Shown piece by piece: positions 10,440-26,800 of a stretch of 64,000 nucleotides of DNA. Source of the DNA: Endocalyx cinctus. Lineage: Eukaryota > Ascomycota > Sordariomycetes > Amphisphaeriales > Apiosporaceae. The notes beneath the pieces are model-generated. The model saw only the letters and a program-made list of their open reading frames with translations. It did not search any database and had not been told where the DNA came from. The stretch covers positions 4,428,441 to 4,492,440 of the forward strand of contig BCKC01000001.1 of the NCBI GenBank assembly GCA_001600455.1, given 5' to 3'. The stretch's first letter is position 1; every line of letters starts with the position of its first letter. The translations under genes and the position numbers were made by a program.

Positions 10440-11349
10440 GTTGTATTAAGGCTCCGTGGTATCAGAATAATTTACAGGTGATGGTTTAATATTTTGTTCT
10501 GAGCCTCAATCAATGGGCGACCGCAATCGAGTAGGGGAAAAAAAAAGTTCGAGAAGTGATACCTGAAAAATGATTGTGGGTTGACAAGCCCTAGATTGAC
10601 GCAGATAATTTTTGTAGACGGATGATTGGTCACCCGCCATTTAATGGGTCCATGGATTCTAGATTTCCGAAGAATAGCCATAAGCCCCTCCCTATTCGAA
10701 TGTTATCAGAGCTTATCGTTATTCGGTTAAATGAACAATATGGTTAGATTTAAACCATGCTTAAGTGCAAATCTTAATGGCTCTCCACCGTTTTTTTCCC
10801 TGTCAGCCTGTATTGGTTTCAACTGAATCAAGAGGTGAGGTGTAATATGATTACCGACACGTTATCCATTAGTAGATTTGGCGGGCTTATGCCCTGTAAA
10901 TCAAAGCATATGCCTCACTGGTGGCACAGGAGTAATGGTTTTAATAGTAGTAACAAACAGCATTGACATTATTAGAGTTGATCGGAGTGTTGGGGGTGAT
11001 CATAGTGGTGGTACGTAAGAACCACGAAGCAGTCTCAGCCTGCAATTTGTACAAGAGGCCCCAAAACTCAAGGTGCAAATATTAATGCTCTTTCTTAGAT
11101 AGTAGGGATATATAATTGGTCTACGTTGAATAAAGCATAATCTCATGCATGGCATATAACTCCTCTCCCCCCTTTCCTTTTCACGTGTCTTAAGTCGGTA
11201 TCGCTGCTCAAGTTCCTTGGATAACCACCATCTAGGTCCAATGGAAGAAGTTATGTTTAGTTTGTACCACTAACAGCTAGCCTATTCGCGTAAAAAGACA
11301 AAATAGTCAGTATCCAAGAGTAATAAAAACATACGGGGCGAATATCAAC
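10440..11349. other. Intergenic between RPL12 (5' side) and SEC23 (3' side)
   Basis: RPL12 promoter and 5' UTR region plus the SEC23 3' flank. No coding frame is supported; a 69-codon minus frame near 10472-10681 has no protein-like features. Confidence 0.5.
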
Positions 11350-15191
<3,842 letters not shown>

Positions 15192-18100
15192 CTAAGCTTG
15201 AACCGCTTGTATGGCAGGGCTGGGCAACCTCTCTATCTCCTGACTAGATTTCTCATTGACATTTTCTTCGCTTTCTTCGGCATTCGATTGTTGAGTAGGA
15301 GACGCGGGAGGGTCAGGGGTGTAGAAATGTGCCTGCGGGGGGTAATTGGGCCCCGGACCTTCATCTTCGTCATCCAAAGGCGGCAGAGGCGACCGTCGAC
15401 CATCAGAAAAACTAATGGCCGCGTCGCTATCTTCATCCGATGGTACTATGAGTGTCCCCATCGCTGCTCTGTGATTACGGGAGGATGAATATTTGCGATG
15501 GAGCTCACGAAATGATCTGGCCGTTGCGGTACTGGCACTGGCCCCCGAACCTCGCCGATCAAATCTCCCGGGATCGTCGCGGAGAAGAGAGCGAAAGTCA
15601 TCGCTAGTACTGGCAGGTGATGCCGCCCCCGCCTCGTCTCCTTGCTGGTCTGGTCTACGACTTTTCCTACGCTCCTCTGTTGACATGCTCTGCAACTCGT
15701 CCCCGAAATTGATGACGGATGCCTTCTTCCCGTGCACAGTAAAGCTACCAGAACCACGAGAGAGAATTTCATCGCGCACGGTTTCGTCCGAGAGTCCACC
15801 GCTTGACGCGGAATCTTTACCCTTTCTGCTCCGATGATGTGATAGGTGTCCCGCGCCGTCCCTGAGTGTCCGTTGTAAACTGCGACGTACCTTAGACCGA
15901 TCAAGCCTATCCTTATCGGCGCCAGAAACGCTCGATCGATTGCCTCTGTCGGCCGAGTCTCCCTTTATTTTACTCGAAGAACCCGGCGAATGGCTTGATG
16001 TGCGAACGGGCCCGACCTCGAGTAATCCCGCTTCTTCTAATACTTGCCTCTCGCTGGCATCTTCGTCAGTTTCATCGACCGCGCCGGCTTCCTGACCTGC
16101 TGATGGGCTCGGGGGAAATCGCGGTGGTGTAGATACCAGACCAGCCTTTGATGAAGAGGCGACGCTCGAAACCGACGATTTCCTTACGGAAGCAGGATTT
16201 AGGTGCGGAGGCAAGCCTTCTCGAAGTTGTGGGCCGCTGGCACTGGTAGGTGGTGTTTGGAACTCGTCTGACATCGGCGACTCGACATCCTCGTGATGAG
16301 ACTTAATCGAAGGTGACGTGGAAGTGACGACAGGAGGCGGGGAACTTGGCTTCAGCCCCTTATGAGAGCTGCTGCGAGAACCTTTATGGGCAAGCGGTAG
16401 CTTTTCCTTGGAAGCCATCGGGGTACTTAAAGTTTCTTCAAGATTGCCGTTCACATCTTTCTCTTCTTGAAGGTCTAAAGAAAGAATATCGCGATGGCAT
16501 TTCAATCTCCAGATCTCGATACGAGACCATCTTAACTGGGCTATGATCCTGGCAGCTGCTGCTCGAACTTGATCTCGCGTCTTGTCCTGAATTGGTGCTA
16601 ATACTAAAATGTGGCGAGCGTTTCTTAGCTGCGTATCTAGATGTTTTTGAGCCGTCTGAAGTTTGTCTTCTGCTTCATGGATTTTCTGCGCCATGACTTC
16701 TCGCCGTGCTGTCAGGATATCTCGGGCCATTTGATGATCAATTCTACTGCGATTGATGGCAACTTCTCCCGTGGGCGTCTGAATTAGTTGAGTGGCGTCA
16801 CTACCGTCCAATCTTCTGATAGCACGGCGGCTTTGACCTTCATAGTTGCCCCCAACCACGCCGCGCATCCTTACGCCCGACGTTTTAAACGCGGCTGCAT
16901 AGTTGAGTTTCGCAAGCCAGTCGTTTCGGTCCTCCTCGGTTTGCGCTAGTAATACTTCTTCGAGTCCTCCGTGTCGGACATAGACAAATGCATTCTTGTG
17001 CTTCTTATACGTGGTGTCCCAAAGAGCAACCGCGCCGTCGGTCGACATCAGAGCATCCGGCGAGAAGTTTTCGAGCGGCGGCTTGAAGATGAGCGGTATC
17101 CCATCATGTCCAGATTTAACATGAGTATCGTATTGATGCATCAGGCTTTTCACCCACGCGGTATTTCGAAAGAAATACAACTGCGCGCCGGTGAGAATAG
17201 CTCCCCATTCTTGCCAGGGCGAGCGGGTTTTCTTCTTCTTTTGATCCTTGCGCCACAATAAACCCACTTTGGTGACTTTGATATCCACGATACCAGGATG
17301 TGCCTCTTGGGGATTATTAGCTGTCTTCTCCGTCATGAAAGCGTCTGGACGCGAGCGAGCCGATACAATCTGGAGGACCCCGGTTTTGAAAAAGGTTTGT
17401 TGAAGCTCATTGAGATGTAGTCTGTGGGCCGTGCCTAAGTAGCTATAGTGTTCTTCTAGGGGAATTTGATCTTTCAGGGGCGGACGCAAGCTATCTAGCT
17501 TTCCGTCAATGATGAGCGTGTAAGGGTCTATAGGATCTCTAGTTCTTCGCAGTGGTTCGGCCGAAGTATTCGGAAACATGGTTTTCCTTCTGGATCGCAG
17601 ACTACCTGTGTGATTACCGGACAATTGAAGGTCATCTTCAAGATGAATAAAAGGTGTATAGGTGATGTTATCGTAGAAACACTCGAGAATATCGTCGAAT
17701 ATGCCTTCACCGTTGGTGTTCTTGAGGTAATCTGCTTTCTGCATCTTGTATTTGTTGTTCTTGTTGAATACATCAGTATGCAGAATGAGCAGCGAGAATG
17801 CAACGAAATATGCCTGGTCTGGTGTCGAGTATATTCCGGGATTACACTCGTGGTAACGGTTTGCAAATGCCTGTAGGCAGCGGTCAATCTGCTGCGTCTC
17901 CTTGGGAAGCTCGGCTTCCATTAGCAATTTACGAATAGCCATATCCATGGGTTCTTCAAAAAAGCTGAACGACCGCATATAACTGCGTAGTACCGCAGCT
18001 GAGAAGGCATCACTCTCTTTCGATAAGGCGCTTGCAATAACACCACGGCTCATTACATCTTCAACACGTGCAAGAAACTTAGCCGGAGTATCATCTTCCC

Positions 18101-19625
18101 TGCGTTCGGGCAGCACGACAGGTTCTCTAGCTAGTTGCAAGGAATTATCTTTGGATGTGCTCGAACCTGGCGTTGCGGGCGTCAGACTTCCTTGCCGTGA
18201 ACCGTCAGCAGTATGCCGTATTCTACTGAGGCCGAGCAAGTCGCCAAAGCTCTTACGCCCCGCAGATGAAGATGTACGCATCGTTCCTGTTTGTTGATGA
18301 TCAATTGAGTTCTGCCCTATAGAGCTCGCCGTCGAAGATCTACCTCTGAGACCTCCGAGATAGGCCCTCGTTGGTGACGACTGACCGGAATTGCGGGAGC
18401 TGGTTCGGAATAATGCCGCCGCTGGCGAGCCGGAAGGGGGAGCTAGATTATTCGGGGGGTGATTAGGAGAGCTAAGTAGCGCCGGTCTGTCGCGACCGCT
18501 GGATGAGGAACGTGGTTCTTGAGAAGGTACTGTGGATGTCGAATTGCGTGGAAGAGATGGGGTGTTTGAGGCTGCATTGGTCAATGCCGGCGTTCTAGAT
18601 TTCTGAGGTAAATGAGAAAGAGGGAAGAGTGGTTCGGGCTGCCTGTGCTTCCGTCGAGGTAGGCGAAATATGCTAGACGAACTCGATGTAGTATGAAGGA
18701 AAGGGGGAGGATCGGCTGAGCTTGCCTCAGATCTCGACGACTCGGACAACCGATTTAGAGGCAGAGCCAGGTTCGAACCGCCAGGTGACGTGGGTGTATC
18801 GGGTCTCCGAGGTTCTTCGAACGTAACACTCGGTCTTGGAGGCGTTGAGTCGGCATCTTCAATTATCGGGGGTTTCTTATTCTTTCTACCGCCGGCAGAT
18901 AATTTAAACCTAGGTGGTGGTTCTTGCTGCTCGAATCGCGGAATGTCAGCAGATCGACGGATTCGCATGGGCATCTTAATCCGGCTCTGGGTTTTCGACA
19001 GCCCAATGGAATCCATAGTAGGCGCAGTTGTGATGATAGAAGGAGCTAGCGATTGTCACTTGTTAGCATCTATAATGGTATCTATTATTGACATATAATG
19101 GGCGAGGTAATAATATAAGTTAGGGGATATGTCTGTTCTTCAAATATGTATATAATAGACCGCGTCGTCATGTCGGGAACTTTTGGAAAGTATAATCATA
19201 ATCATAGAAAAAAGAAGGCACATACGTTGTGGCATAGGCGGTGGTTTCTCGTTTAATTGTTGTTGTTGTTGTTGTTGTTTTAATCGAGTAGATAATTGTG
19301 AATCCGAGGCATTACGAAACCTTAACATGCTAAATCGGCGATGTTTGGGGGTTTCGTCTTGTATTGGGGGAGATTCGGGTCGATCAAAGGGATCTTGACT
19401 CTCTCTTGCTGGAGGTGTTTCTAACGAAGATTTACCATCCTCTCCGTTTCCATTTTCCCATTGTTCTTTATCTTTTCCGATTGATTCAAGATTGACGGTT
19501 GGGTCTGGGTTTAATAACTTGGAGGTCTGTGGGTTTTTCGGGGTCTGGTCGGGATCGATGACAGTGGTATGTCGCCTCATATCTGTCTCGCTGGCCATGA
19601 CGCCACGACGGCGTAAGAAGGGCAT
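15192..19625 (-). CDS. ARF guanine-nucleotide exchange factor with Sec7 and PH domains (Syt1/EFA6-like)
   Basis: Two exons (19625-19226 and 19045-15192) encode 1,417 aa. The Ser/Pro-rich N-terminus contains KHRRFSMLRFRNASDSQLS and a Q7 run just before the intron. The Sec7 domain spans about residues 453-600; LPKETQQIDR carries the catalytic glutamic finger at Glu516, and LHTDVFNKNNKYKM is the second conserved helix motif. A PH domain follows (about 718-845, from VGLLWRKDQKK to NDWLAKLNYAAAF). Next come a coiled-coil segment (REVMAQKIHEAEDKLQTAQ) and a long disordered tail. The domain order Sec7-PH matches yeast Syt1/Yel1 and animal EFA6 proteins, which load GTP onto ARF at membranes. The PH domain probably targets phosphoinositides. 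Which ARF it acts on is not readable from sequence. Confidence 0.9.
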
Positions 19626-21304
19626 GATTCGGAATTCAGCGAGTGCAATTTCTGTATGTTCGTCGCTTTCTCACTCTCTCTCTTTCGCGTGTATATGTCG
19701 CGATGATGTAGAGATATATACCAGCCACCGTTTTACCTCGCACCTAGTTCCAATAATAATAATGATATCTAAAAGAATGTCAAAGGGTCATGACGATCAA
19801 GAAATATAAGAATATAATCCCATGTTATCCTATTGGCTGAGAATGATGGTATTATTGAATTTGTTTTCTGCTGTCACTCTTTTTTTTTATCGGGTTGTTT
19901 TATTTAATAATAAAACGGGTGAGGTAGGTTGAATGAATGGATGAGATGGATGAATCTATACGATTTTGTCGTTGTAATTGGAAAAAAATAAATAAATAAA
20001 ATAAAATAAAAGAGAGAGAGAGGCAGAGAGGTAGAAGAGTGAGAGAAAGAGAATAACTAAAACAGGAAAACGAAGGAGCGTAATGTCAGACAGTCTATCA
20101 CGAAGTTATGTTCTAGAAAGATGATTTGCAATTGAAGTCAGCACAGCATGGCACGGCACACATAGCACTCCTAACAACAGCATAACGCTGCGTAGAAACA
20201 ATTTCATTTATTGAAAAGTCATAAACAGACAGGCGTAGGCCTGGTCACTAGCAGGTTTTCTTAATGTAAATCTCAAGGTTCTACTCTAATAAGTTATCCA
20301 CTACAAGTTATACTACATTAAAACATCCCCCCTTATTAACATGATCTAATATATTTAAGTTTCTATATCTAACCCAGAAATGGTAAAATTCTCAAAGGAA
20401 ACCTTATGAAACCTGGGCTCCCGTATCCACTAACTAAATATGTACCCTTACCTGCATCATGTCCCTTGGGTCCTTTGGGTCTTTTGGGTCTTTTGGGTCC
20501 TTTGGGTCCCTTGAATTCCCTTGGGTCACTTGGGGTGGATATGCACTGTAAATCTCCCCTACCTGCCCTGCCAGCCTGCCAGCCTGCCTGCCTACCAAAA
20601 TTACACTACTTTTAAATACACTATATCGGGATTTTATTCTGAGCCACGTTGCAACCTGGATTGGTAGTCTACTGGTCTATTAGGGTACATGCATACACTA
20701 GGGATAGAATTATATATATGCAACTGTCAATGACAATACAGCACCCCACCTGCCTTAGGTACCTAGGTACCCGATATTCGGGAGACCTGTCGCATGTGAA
20801 GTACGAAGTAGTATACTCTGTATTGAGTATAGAGTATTGATATGTATAATATAGTATACTACTTACGTCCAATTAGGTACTTCGATAGCGTACACTGGGT
20901 ACCTCCGACACTTTTCCAATTACATACGTATAGGCCCTTTCTACACTATTTGAAGAACTGGGAAAAGCCTAGTTAAAACTAAACTAGTGTCGATAACCAG
21001 ATAACTTAGGCAACCTCCATTTTCTATACAGCTTCAGCTAATCTTTTTCCCATTTTAATTCACCTAGACGTTTCTTTTATTTTTATTTTTTATTTTCATT
21101 CTTTATTTTATTTTCCAATTTTCTTCCCCCCTAATAAATAACATTTACCTTTTTTAGGGGGTTTGTTTTTCTCGGTGATAGTGTAGCAATACTTTGTTAC
21201 ACTACCTAGGTATTCTGGTTACTTAGTAATTAATACTCGAGTCAAAAACACATTACAGAGCATACTGACGTACATAGTTACATGTATTTAGCTATTAAGC
21301 CACA
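19626..21304. other. Intergenic between divergent ARF-GEF and ECM14-like genes
   Basis: About 1.7 kb of shared upstream region. It holds A/GA-rich tracts (19985-20035), a 9-bp minisatellite (about 20461-20535), GCCTGCC repeats (20570-20592) and TAGGTACC words near 20755-20775. No gene supported. Confidence 0.5.
20461..20535. repeat. Minisatellite, unit about TCCTTTGGG (9 bp)
   Basis: Seven to eight imperfect tandem copies of a 9-bp unit (CCTTTGGGT with C/T variation), one interrupted by GAATT. It lies in the ARF-GEF/ECM14 intergenic region. Confidence 0.75.
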
Positions 21305-22975
21305 ATGGCCAATATATCTGTGTTACGGCCTCTCTTTCTATTAGCTCTATTACTCGTCTTCGCCACCGTTTTCCAGCCCTGCCTCGCTAGGACTGTACCT
21401 CGAACTACGAGCCCTCAGGATCATGGCAGTTCAGCCTTCAAGCGTCTATCCACATTCCCCTCGAGATGGTTATCGTTAAACCCCAAAAAGCCCATGAAAT
21501 CATGGGTTGAGAATCACCCGAAACTTGTCAATAATCTAAAAGGGTATGAGAATCAAGTTGTTATTCGATTTAATATTTCAACTGCCGAGCATGAAGCCGC
21601 TATGAGGAAAGCTGTTCACCAAATGCTGCTCGACGTATGGGATTTCACCGCCAATTATACCGATATTCGCCTGGAAGGTTATCGCGTTCGTCCCCTACTA
21701 GGAATCTTGCCACCATCTCTTCGTCACAACCATGACATATTGATACCCGACCTCGCCCGCCTCGCTGCCGCCACTTACCCTTCGCACGAACCCGTCGATC
21801 CTACCGCCGAGAGCCTGATGATCAGTCGCGGTATCACCCCCTCAAACGATATTCCCTTGCTGAAGAGGCAAGGTGTAGAGGATGTCTTCTTCCACGACTA
21901 TCAGCCGCTCAACGTTATAGATACGTGGATGCAGCTTCTTGATAGCATGTTCAAAGCCCGTGGCCTCGTCCGCAAGATTTCTATCGGCACATCGTACGAG
22001 GGTCGTGACATACCCGGTCTGAGGGTGAGCACACACAACAGCGAAGATAGCCCCGAGTTACGTCGGGATACCATTCTTATTACCGGCGGTCTTCATGCGA
22101 GAGAGTGGATAGCTACGAGCACGGTGAATTACGTCGCATGGTCATTTATTAGATCTGTCGACAAAGATCCTATGATCACTAAGATTCTCGAGCACTTTGA
22201 TATCGTCTTTGTACCCGTGCTAAACCCTGATGGATACCAGTACACGTGGGAAGTAGACCGTCTCTGGCGCAAGTCGAGACAGCGTACTAAAATGAGCTAT
22301 TGTCCTGGATTTGATCTCGACCGTGCCTTCGGGTATCGGTGGGATGCTGCCGAGCACCAGGGTGAACCGTGCTCGGAGAACTACGGTGGCGATGAGCCTT
22401 TTGAGGCGGTCGAAGCTGCTCAGCTAGCAGAATGGGCTCGGAACGAAACAGAACAAGGTGTTAACTTTGTCGCCTATCTAGACCTGCACTCCTACTCACA
22501 GCAGGTCTTGTTCCCCTATACATATTCATGTAACGTGGAGCCACCCAATTTGGAAAACCTGCAGGAGGTTGCGATGAACTTGGCAAAACATCTAAGGCTT
22601 TCTAGTGGCGAAGTTTATACTGTTGCGTCGGCCTGCGAGGGCGCCGTGGCTGGGGCTGCCAAATTACAAAATACCCGCGTCGAAGCTGGTGGCGGCTCGG
22701 CTATTGACTATATTTTTCACGAATTCGGCGCACGTTATAGTTATCAGATCAAATTGAGAGACACCGGAAGCTATGGGTTCTTGCTTCCGAGTGAGGACAT
22801 CATTCCCAGTGGAGAAGAGGTTTTCCAAGCTATGAAGTATTTCGGAGATTATTTGCTCGGCAACAACGGTCACGAGTGGTCACAACCAGCAACAGCCGAT
22901 CATCGAGGTGGCCAAGAAATACTGATAGATGAAGAAAACAATAGCGAAAACGTAGAACTCCGTAGAAGACGGTGA
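21305..22975 (+). CDS. ECM14: M14 metallocarboxypeptidase-like protein, ECM14 type (probable pseudoenzyme), secreted
   Basis: Single exon, 556 aa. A signal peptide (VLRPLFLLALLLVFATVFQP) precedes a propeptide-like region. The peptidase-like domain (about residues 215-525) keeps the M14 zinc ligands: His264 and Glu267 in GGLHAREW, and His395 in YLDLHSYS. The position that is the catalytic general base Glu in active carboxypeptidases (ELRDTG) is Lys483 here (YQIKLRDTGSYGFLLP). This substitution is a known hallmark of the Ecm14 family, whose members are regarded as non-catalytic pseudopeptidases linked to the cell wall or secretory route. I infer that this copy binds zinc but does not cleave. 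The length and the PKKPMKSWVENHP segment also fit ECM14. It lies head-to-head with the ARF-GEF gene. Confidence 0.9.
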   Translation: MANISVLRPLFLLALLLVFATVFQPCLARTVPRTTSPQDHGSSAFKRLSTFPSRWLSLNPKKPMKSWVENHPKLVNNLKGYENQVVIRFNISTAEHEAAMRKAVHQMLLDVWDFTANYTDIRLEGYRVRPLLGILPPSLRHNHDILIPDLARLAAATYPSHEPVDPTAESLMISRGITPSNDIPLLKRQGVEDVFFHDYQPLNVIDTWMQLLDSMFKARGLVRKISIGTSYEGRDIPGLRVSTHNSEDSPELRRDTILITGGLHAREWIATSTVNYVAWSFIRSVDKDPMITKILEHFDIVFVPVLNPDGYQYTWEVDRLWRKSRQRTKMSYCPGFDLDRAFGYRWDAAEHQGEPCSENYGGDEPFEAVEAAQLAEWARNETEQGVNFVAYLDLHSYSQQVLFPYTYSCNVEPPNLENLQEVAMNLAKHLRLSSGEVYTVASACEGAVAGAAKLQNTRVEAGGGSAIDYIFHEFGARYSYQIKLRDTGSYGFLLPSEDIIPSGEEVFQAMKYFGDYLLGNNGHEWSQPATADHRGGQEILIDEENNSENVELRRRR

Positions 22976-23573
22976 AGATAGAACGTCACAGACAAGAGTG
23001 GAGGTGGCATGCTCGTAGAGTTGGTTTTATGATTTTTTGGGGCATGGTTTGGTCATTCTTTGGCTTTCTGTTTTTTTTTCCCCCCAGCGTCGGGAGTTAC
23101 AGGATTCATGTGCTTTATTAAGGTCTAGGAGTAGTTATTGGTTTGGTTATCAGGTACGAAAAGCGAAGCTGTGGTCAATATTCAAATATTAATCAGCGTT
23201 GCTGGATAGAGGACCTCAGTATGCATATGAACTTTTTTTTTTTTTTTGTTATGGACACATAGTACCAAATAGACCTTGGATACTATCGTCAGTGTGCAAC
23301 ACTCGTTGCTGATGGATTTCGATCGCTGCCATCTCCGGAAGTGTATCTTTGCACATGTTATTGCTTATTGAATGGTCATGAAATATATATCTATATATAT
23401 TCATCTGGGGATACAGCGCACCAATTTGACTTTTTATTTACTTAAGCCTGCTACATTTCGAGCTCGTTTGTCTTAATTGACCTGTCAAGTTCAAGGTAAT
23501 GCCCGTTCTTTCCCCTTCCTCGTCCCCTTACGCTTTCTTCTTCTTCTTCTTCTTCTTCCTCATCTTAATCTAT
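22976..23573. other. Convergent intergenic: ECM14-like and MGST3-like 3' flanks
   Basis: Short tracts of T (23232-23248) and CTT repeats (23528-23560). Nothing coding. Confidence 0.5.
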
Positions 23574-24162
23574 TTACGTAGACTCGCGGATCATCATAAT
23601 TCCCGTGTAGAGAGCCATGAACTTCAAACCAGTATCGCTCAAGAAGCTTAGCATGAAACCAGGGACCCTACCAGCGGGTCCGTTGGCGGTATAACCGGCG
23701 GCGTACCAGAACCGACCAAGAACCCAGGCGCCTCCCAGAACGGCACTAGCAGTCGGGGTTCTCAGCCCCGAGATGAGAAGGGCGGCTAGGAAGACGGTAA
23801 CGTTTTCGATGTAGTTAGAGTGCGCACGCTGGGCGAGGTTGAATTTGTACGCTTTAGGATCTTTGGCAGCTTGTTCTTCGGAGGCGTATGGGATGGGATA
23901 GGCGAGGCCGGAGGCTTTGCGGGCACTGGCGGCGAGATAGAAGTGGTAGGTGTTGACGAATAGGGAGGAGGCGGCAACGGTTAGGACGTAGCTGCTCAAA
24001 AAGAATAAAAATAAAAGGTAATGAGTAAGCTGACGGGTTTTACATGGCAAGACAGAGAGGTGTTGGTGTACGAGTTGTGTGTCGCGCATAAGGGAGAGAG
24101 CCAATAGGAGAACAGACAATAACTTACCCGTAGTCCTTAGGGACTGCAAGAGCATAAGACAT
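23574..24162 (-). CDS. MAPEG-family microsomal glutathione S-transferase 3-like protein
   Basis: Two exons (24162-24128 and 23991-23574) encode 150 aa, the usual MGST3 size. The start MSYALAVPKDYGYVLTVAAS and the motif FNLAQRAHSNYIENVTVFLA (MAPEG signature with the Arg/Asn/Glu glutathione-binding set) identify the family. Four membrane helices are expected: about 13-30, 70-90, 95-115 and 120-145. MAPEG proteins conjugate or reduce lipid hydroperoxides with glutathione in the ER or outer mitochondrial membrane. The short first exon (35 nt) is supported because the joined frame restores the conserved KDYGYVL junction. Confidence 0.9.
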
Positions 24163-25593
24163 ATTGGCGGTTTATACTAGGGTAGTATGTTGTGTAATGT
24201 TGCCTTTTGCTTATAAGATGATGTGATGAATAATGGAACGGTCAAATTTAGGTTGAAGTTGAAGTTGAATTGATTCACGAATAGTACCTAGGTACTTAGT
24301 TATTAAAGGAAAAGAATAGGTTTGATGATGCTCGGGGCAATAAACAGCTGTCAAGTACTAGGTTACGCGGAAACTAAACTGCCTTTATATACAGATTCCC
24401 GGTGCCGACTTGTTTTCTTTTTTCAAGTCAGATCCTTTTGTCTATATATATCCATATATATATATAAATATATAATTAAGATCGGTTTATATCATAATCT
24501 CCATTCCGAGTTTTCTCCCCTATTTACAATAATATTGCTTTTATTTTCTCTTGGGTTCTATACAAGCCTGACAAGGTAAATAGAAACAGGCTAGTAGTGT
24601 ACAAGAACTGTTCTATCTCGGTACTAAATTTCAGCTCCGGATTAAATTCCCTCCGCACGTTTGCCAGGTTGCTTACTCCGGTTGCCGCCCAATATTTCTC
24701 ATAATTGAATGTCTCCGATCGCAGTAATAATCCGCCCGACGGAACTGACAGCCATATACAAAGTATAAGGAAGTAAAATTATAAGTCAATGCGTAGTGGA
24801 CACATACTTGTAGTCGATAGGACAAAACAAACGGCTCTTCTCACTCGCCAGAGTGCCGCGTCATTTGGCTTAGTCGACTGTAAAACTCCCCGAGGAATAT
24901 TAATATATTTTTACTATCGAATCCACATTCGCATTTTCAAACCGAGAATGACTAACATCGGAGACAATCTGAGGTCGTCATTAAATATGATAATATCTTA
25001 TTGCGTTTATTACCAATCGTCAACTTCACAGCTGCTCGAGAGTAGTATCGTATTTTCCAACGCAGGTGTTAGAGTCTGTCCCGAGAGTATGCCGCATTTG
25101 AAGGTCTTTATACCTTCCACTCCGGCCAACACATATTAATGCCGAATGGAGACATTTCTTCTCATTACTTGCTTGATCCATAGTTTATGGCCTCGACTAC
25201 TAGAATGGCTGAAGCCGGTTTGGCGAGGGAGGACTGGTTAGCAAGTTGCTCTAGATGCGTCGTCTCTGATGCAAGATTCAGACTCTTTTCGTATACAGCC
25301 GTCTATTCCTCTTTGTTACTTAAGGTGGCCTGTGGACCACGAAAGCAAGGGATAAAGTGATTTACTCTTGAAAAGGTATGCTTTAATGGAGTTTTAGCGC
25401 CAGATCTGGTAGGCCATGGAGAAGTATGAGCATATTGCTGATTGGGTTATACTTCCACAGGAGTTATAATTTAAATGCTGCTGCAATGATATTTCTATTA
25501 AGTATCGTATCGCTAATAATGAATGTAACCCTTTAGGTAGGCATGTTGTAACTTTCTTGCCGATTGTGGACAGTTTGCTGCAGCAACGCTGAC
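24163..25593. other. Gene-poor AT-rich stretch
   Basis: Contains TA-rich tracts near 24440-24475. A 116-codon ATG frame at 24789-25139 has no recognisable features and is not called. No supported gene. Confidence 0.5.
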
Positions 25594-26800
25594 TTAGAGC
25601 TTCCTGGCATTACTCCTTATCTGGGGTAAATCATAACTTTTTACCCACATCAGATACCCTTGGTGAGATTCAAGCCAGGTCCAATACTCGTCGACGCTAT
25701 CTATGTCAATCGATACTACGGGGCGTCTCAAGATATCCTTCAAATAGCTGGTTAACAGAGTCCTATTTGGGACTCTGACTTGCTTTTGTGCGGCTCTATA
25801 CTTGCATAATGGAGAAGAACCTATTTTGAGTATAAACGAGGCCTTGAAGAATGATAGCTCCACCAGATATACCTAAAGAGCTCGATTTTCCAGGTCTAGG
25901 AAGTTGGTAAGAAAAGTATCATGTGTGAACTTGCCAGTGGCGTGCATGAAAAATTCTATTTCACTGATGAGGGATCTTGTGCTCACTCCTTCCAGTGACC
26001 ACCATGACGGAGGATACATCTCGATTCTCGTGGATGAAGCATTCTAGGACTCAACATCTTTTTAAGAAGTGTAGACACGTGGCTCGCTTTTCATCAGCTT
26101 AGTTGCTAGAGGGGTGCAGGACGGTTCAATAGCATCTTTGAAGATATCTGCCAGAACAAGGGTTATCTTGTCGGTGCGGGAAAACACAATCTAAACGATC
26201 TTCTGGCACTTGTCAAATACACCTATAAAAAGCAGAAAGTCCAATCTCAAATATCGATTGATTTCCTGGGTCATCTAGAAATAATTACATATTTTCTTTT
26301 GATTAGACACTTCTTTGGCCAGTCCGAGGGGGGCGCTCAGTGACTCAAGGACTTCCAAGTCCTCTATGGCACCTGGAAAATATCATTAATGATTCTTAGT
26401 CGTGTGGCTTTGACGATTCTAATCGTAAAATTTGTAAATAGAACTAGATCTGTGCCTAGATGCGGTGTTCTTAGAAACTCAATGCTGGAAGTATCTCCTC
26501 GCAGTTTACTTGAATGTTCATTAGGAGAAGGTTTTGATAATACTGGCTTCGATTCCACTTCAGTCTTTTATCCACTTTGAAGTATAACTTGTCTTTATAC
26601 CCTATTACACCGAATAATTAATCCACATTGGTGTCGTGCCCGAAGGCGAGAATACGCATGTTGCCAATACCTCCTGGGAGCAGATGGGTTGGCCAAAATG
26701 GTTTCATGAACAAACGAGTCATAGGCTCCGCCAGTAAGCGCATGAAAGAATAGAGTACCGACAATAGCATTATCGAGATCGTATATATGAGGATGGAGAT
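25594..26800 (-). pseudogene. Decayed SERAC1-like serine-esterase (fungal NLR-associated lipase-type) gene
   Basis: Three motifs of this alpha/beta-hydrolase family appear in order on the minus strand but in different frames. They are IVGTLFFHALTGG (about 26780-26725, normally VHGLTGG), FWPTHLLPGGIGNMRILAFG (26699-26640, normally ...RILTFGYD) and SIEFLRTPHLGTDL...RIVK (about 26510-26420, normally FLGTPHxGSDL). The spacing between the second and third is only about 50 codons, so the segment that should carry the GxSxG nucleophile is missing. From 26391 to 25594 a single frame runs on with five stop codons (TAG at 26277, 26193, 26046 and 25875; TAA at 26064) and ends in an 89-codon open stretch. 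Frameshifts, deletion and stops together mark a dead gene. In fungi this domain often heads STAND/NLR-like proteins; whether the downstream part belongs to the same gene is uncertain. Confidence 0.6.

Noticed and set aside
24789..25139. 116-codon ATG frame on plus strand
   Set aside because: No motif or codon preference; in an AT-rich gene-poor tract where such frames arise by chance.
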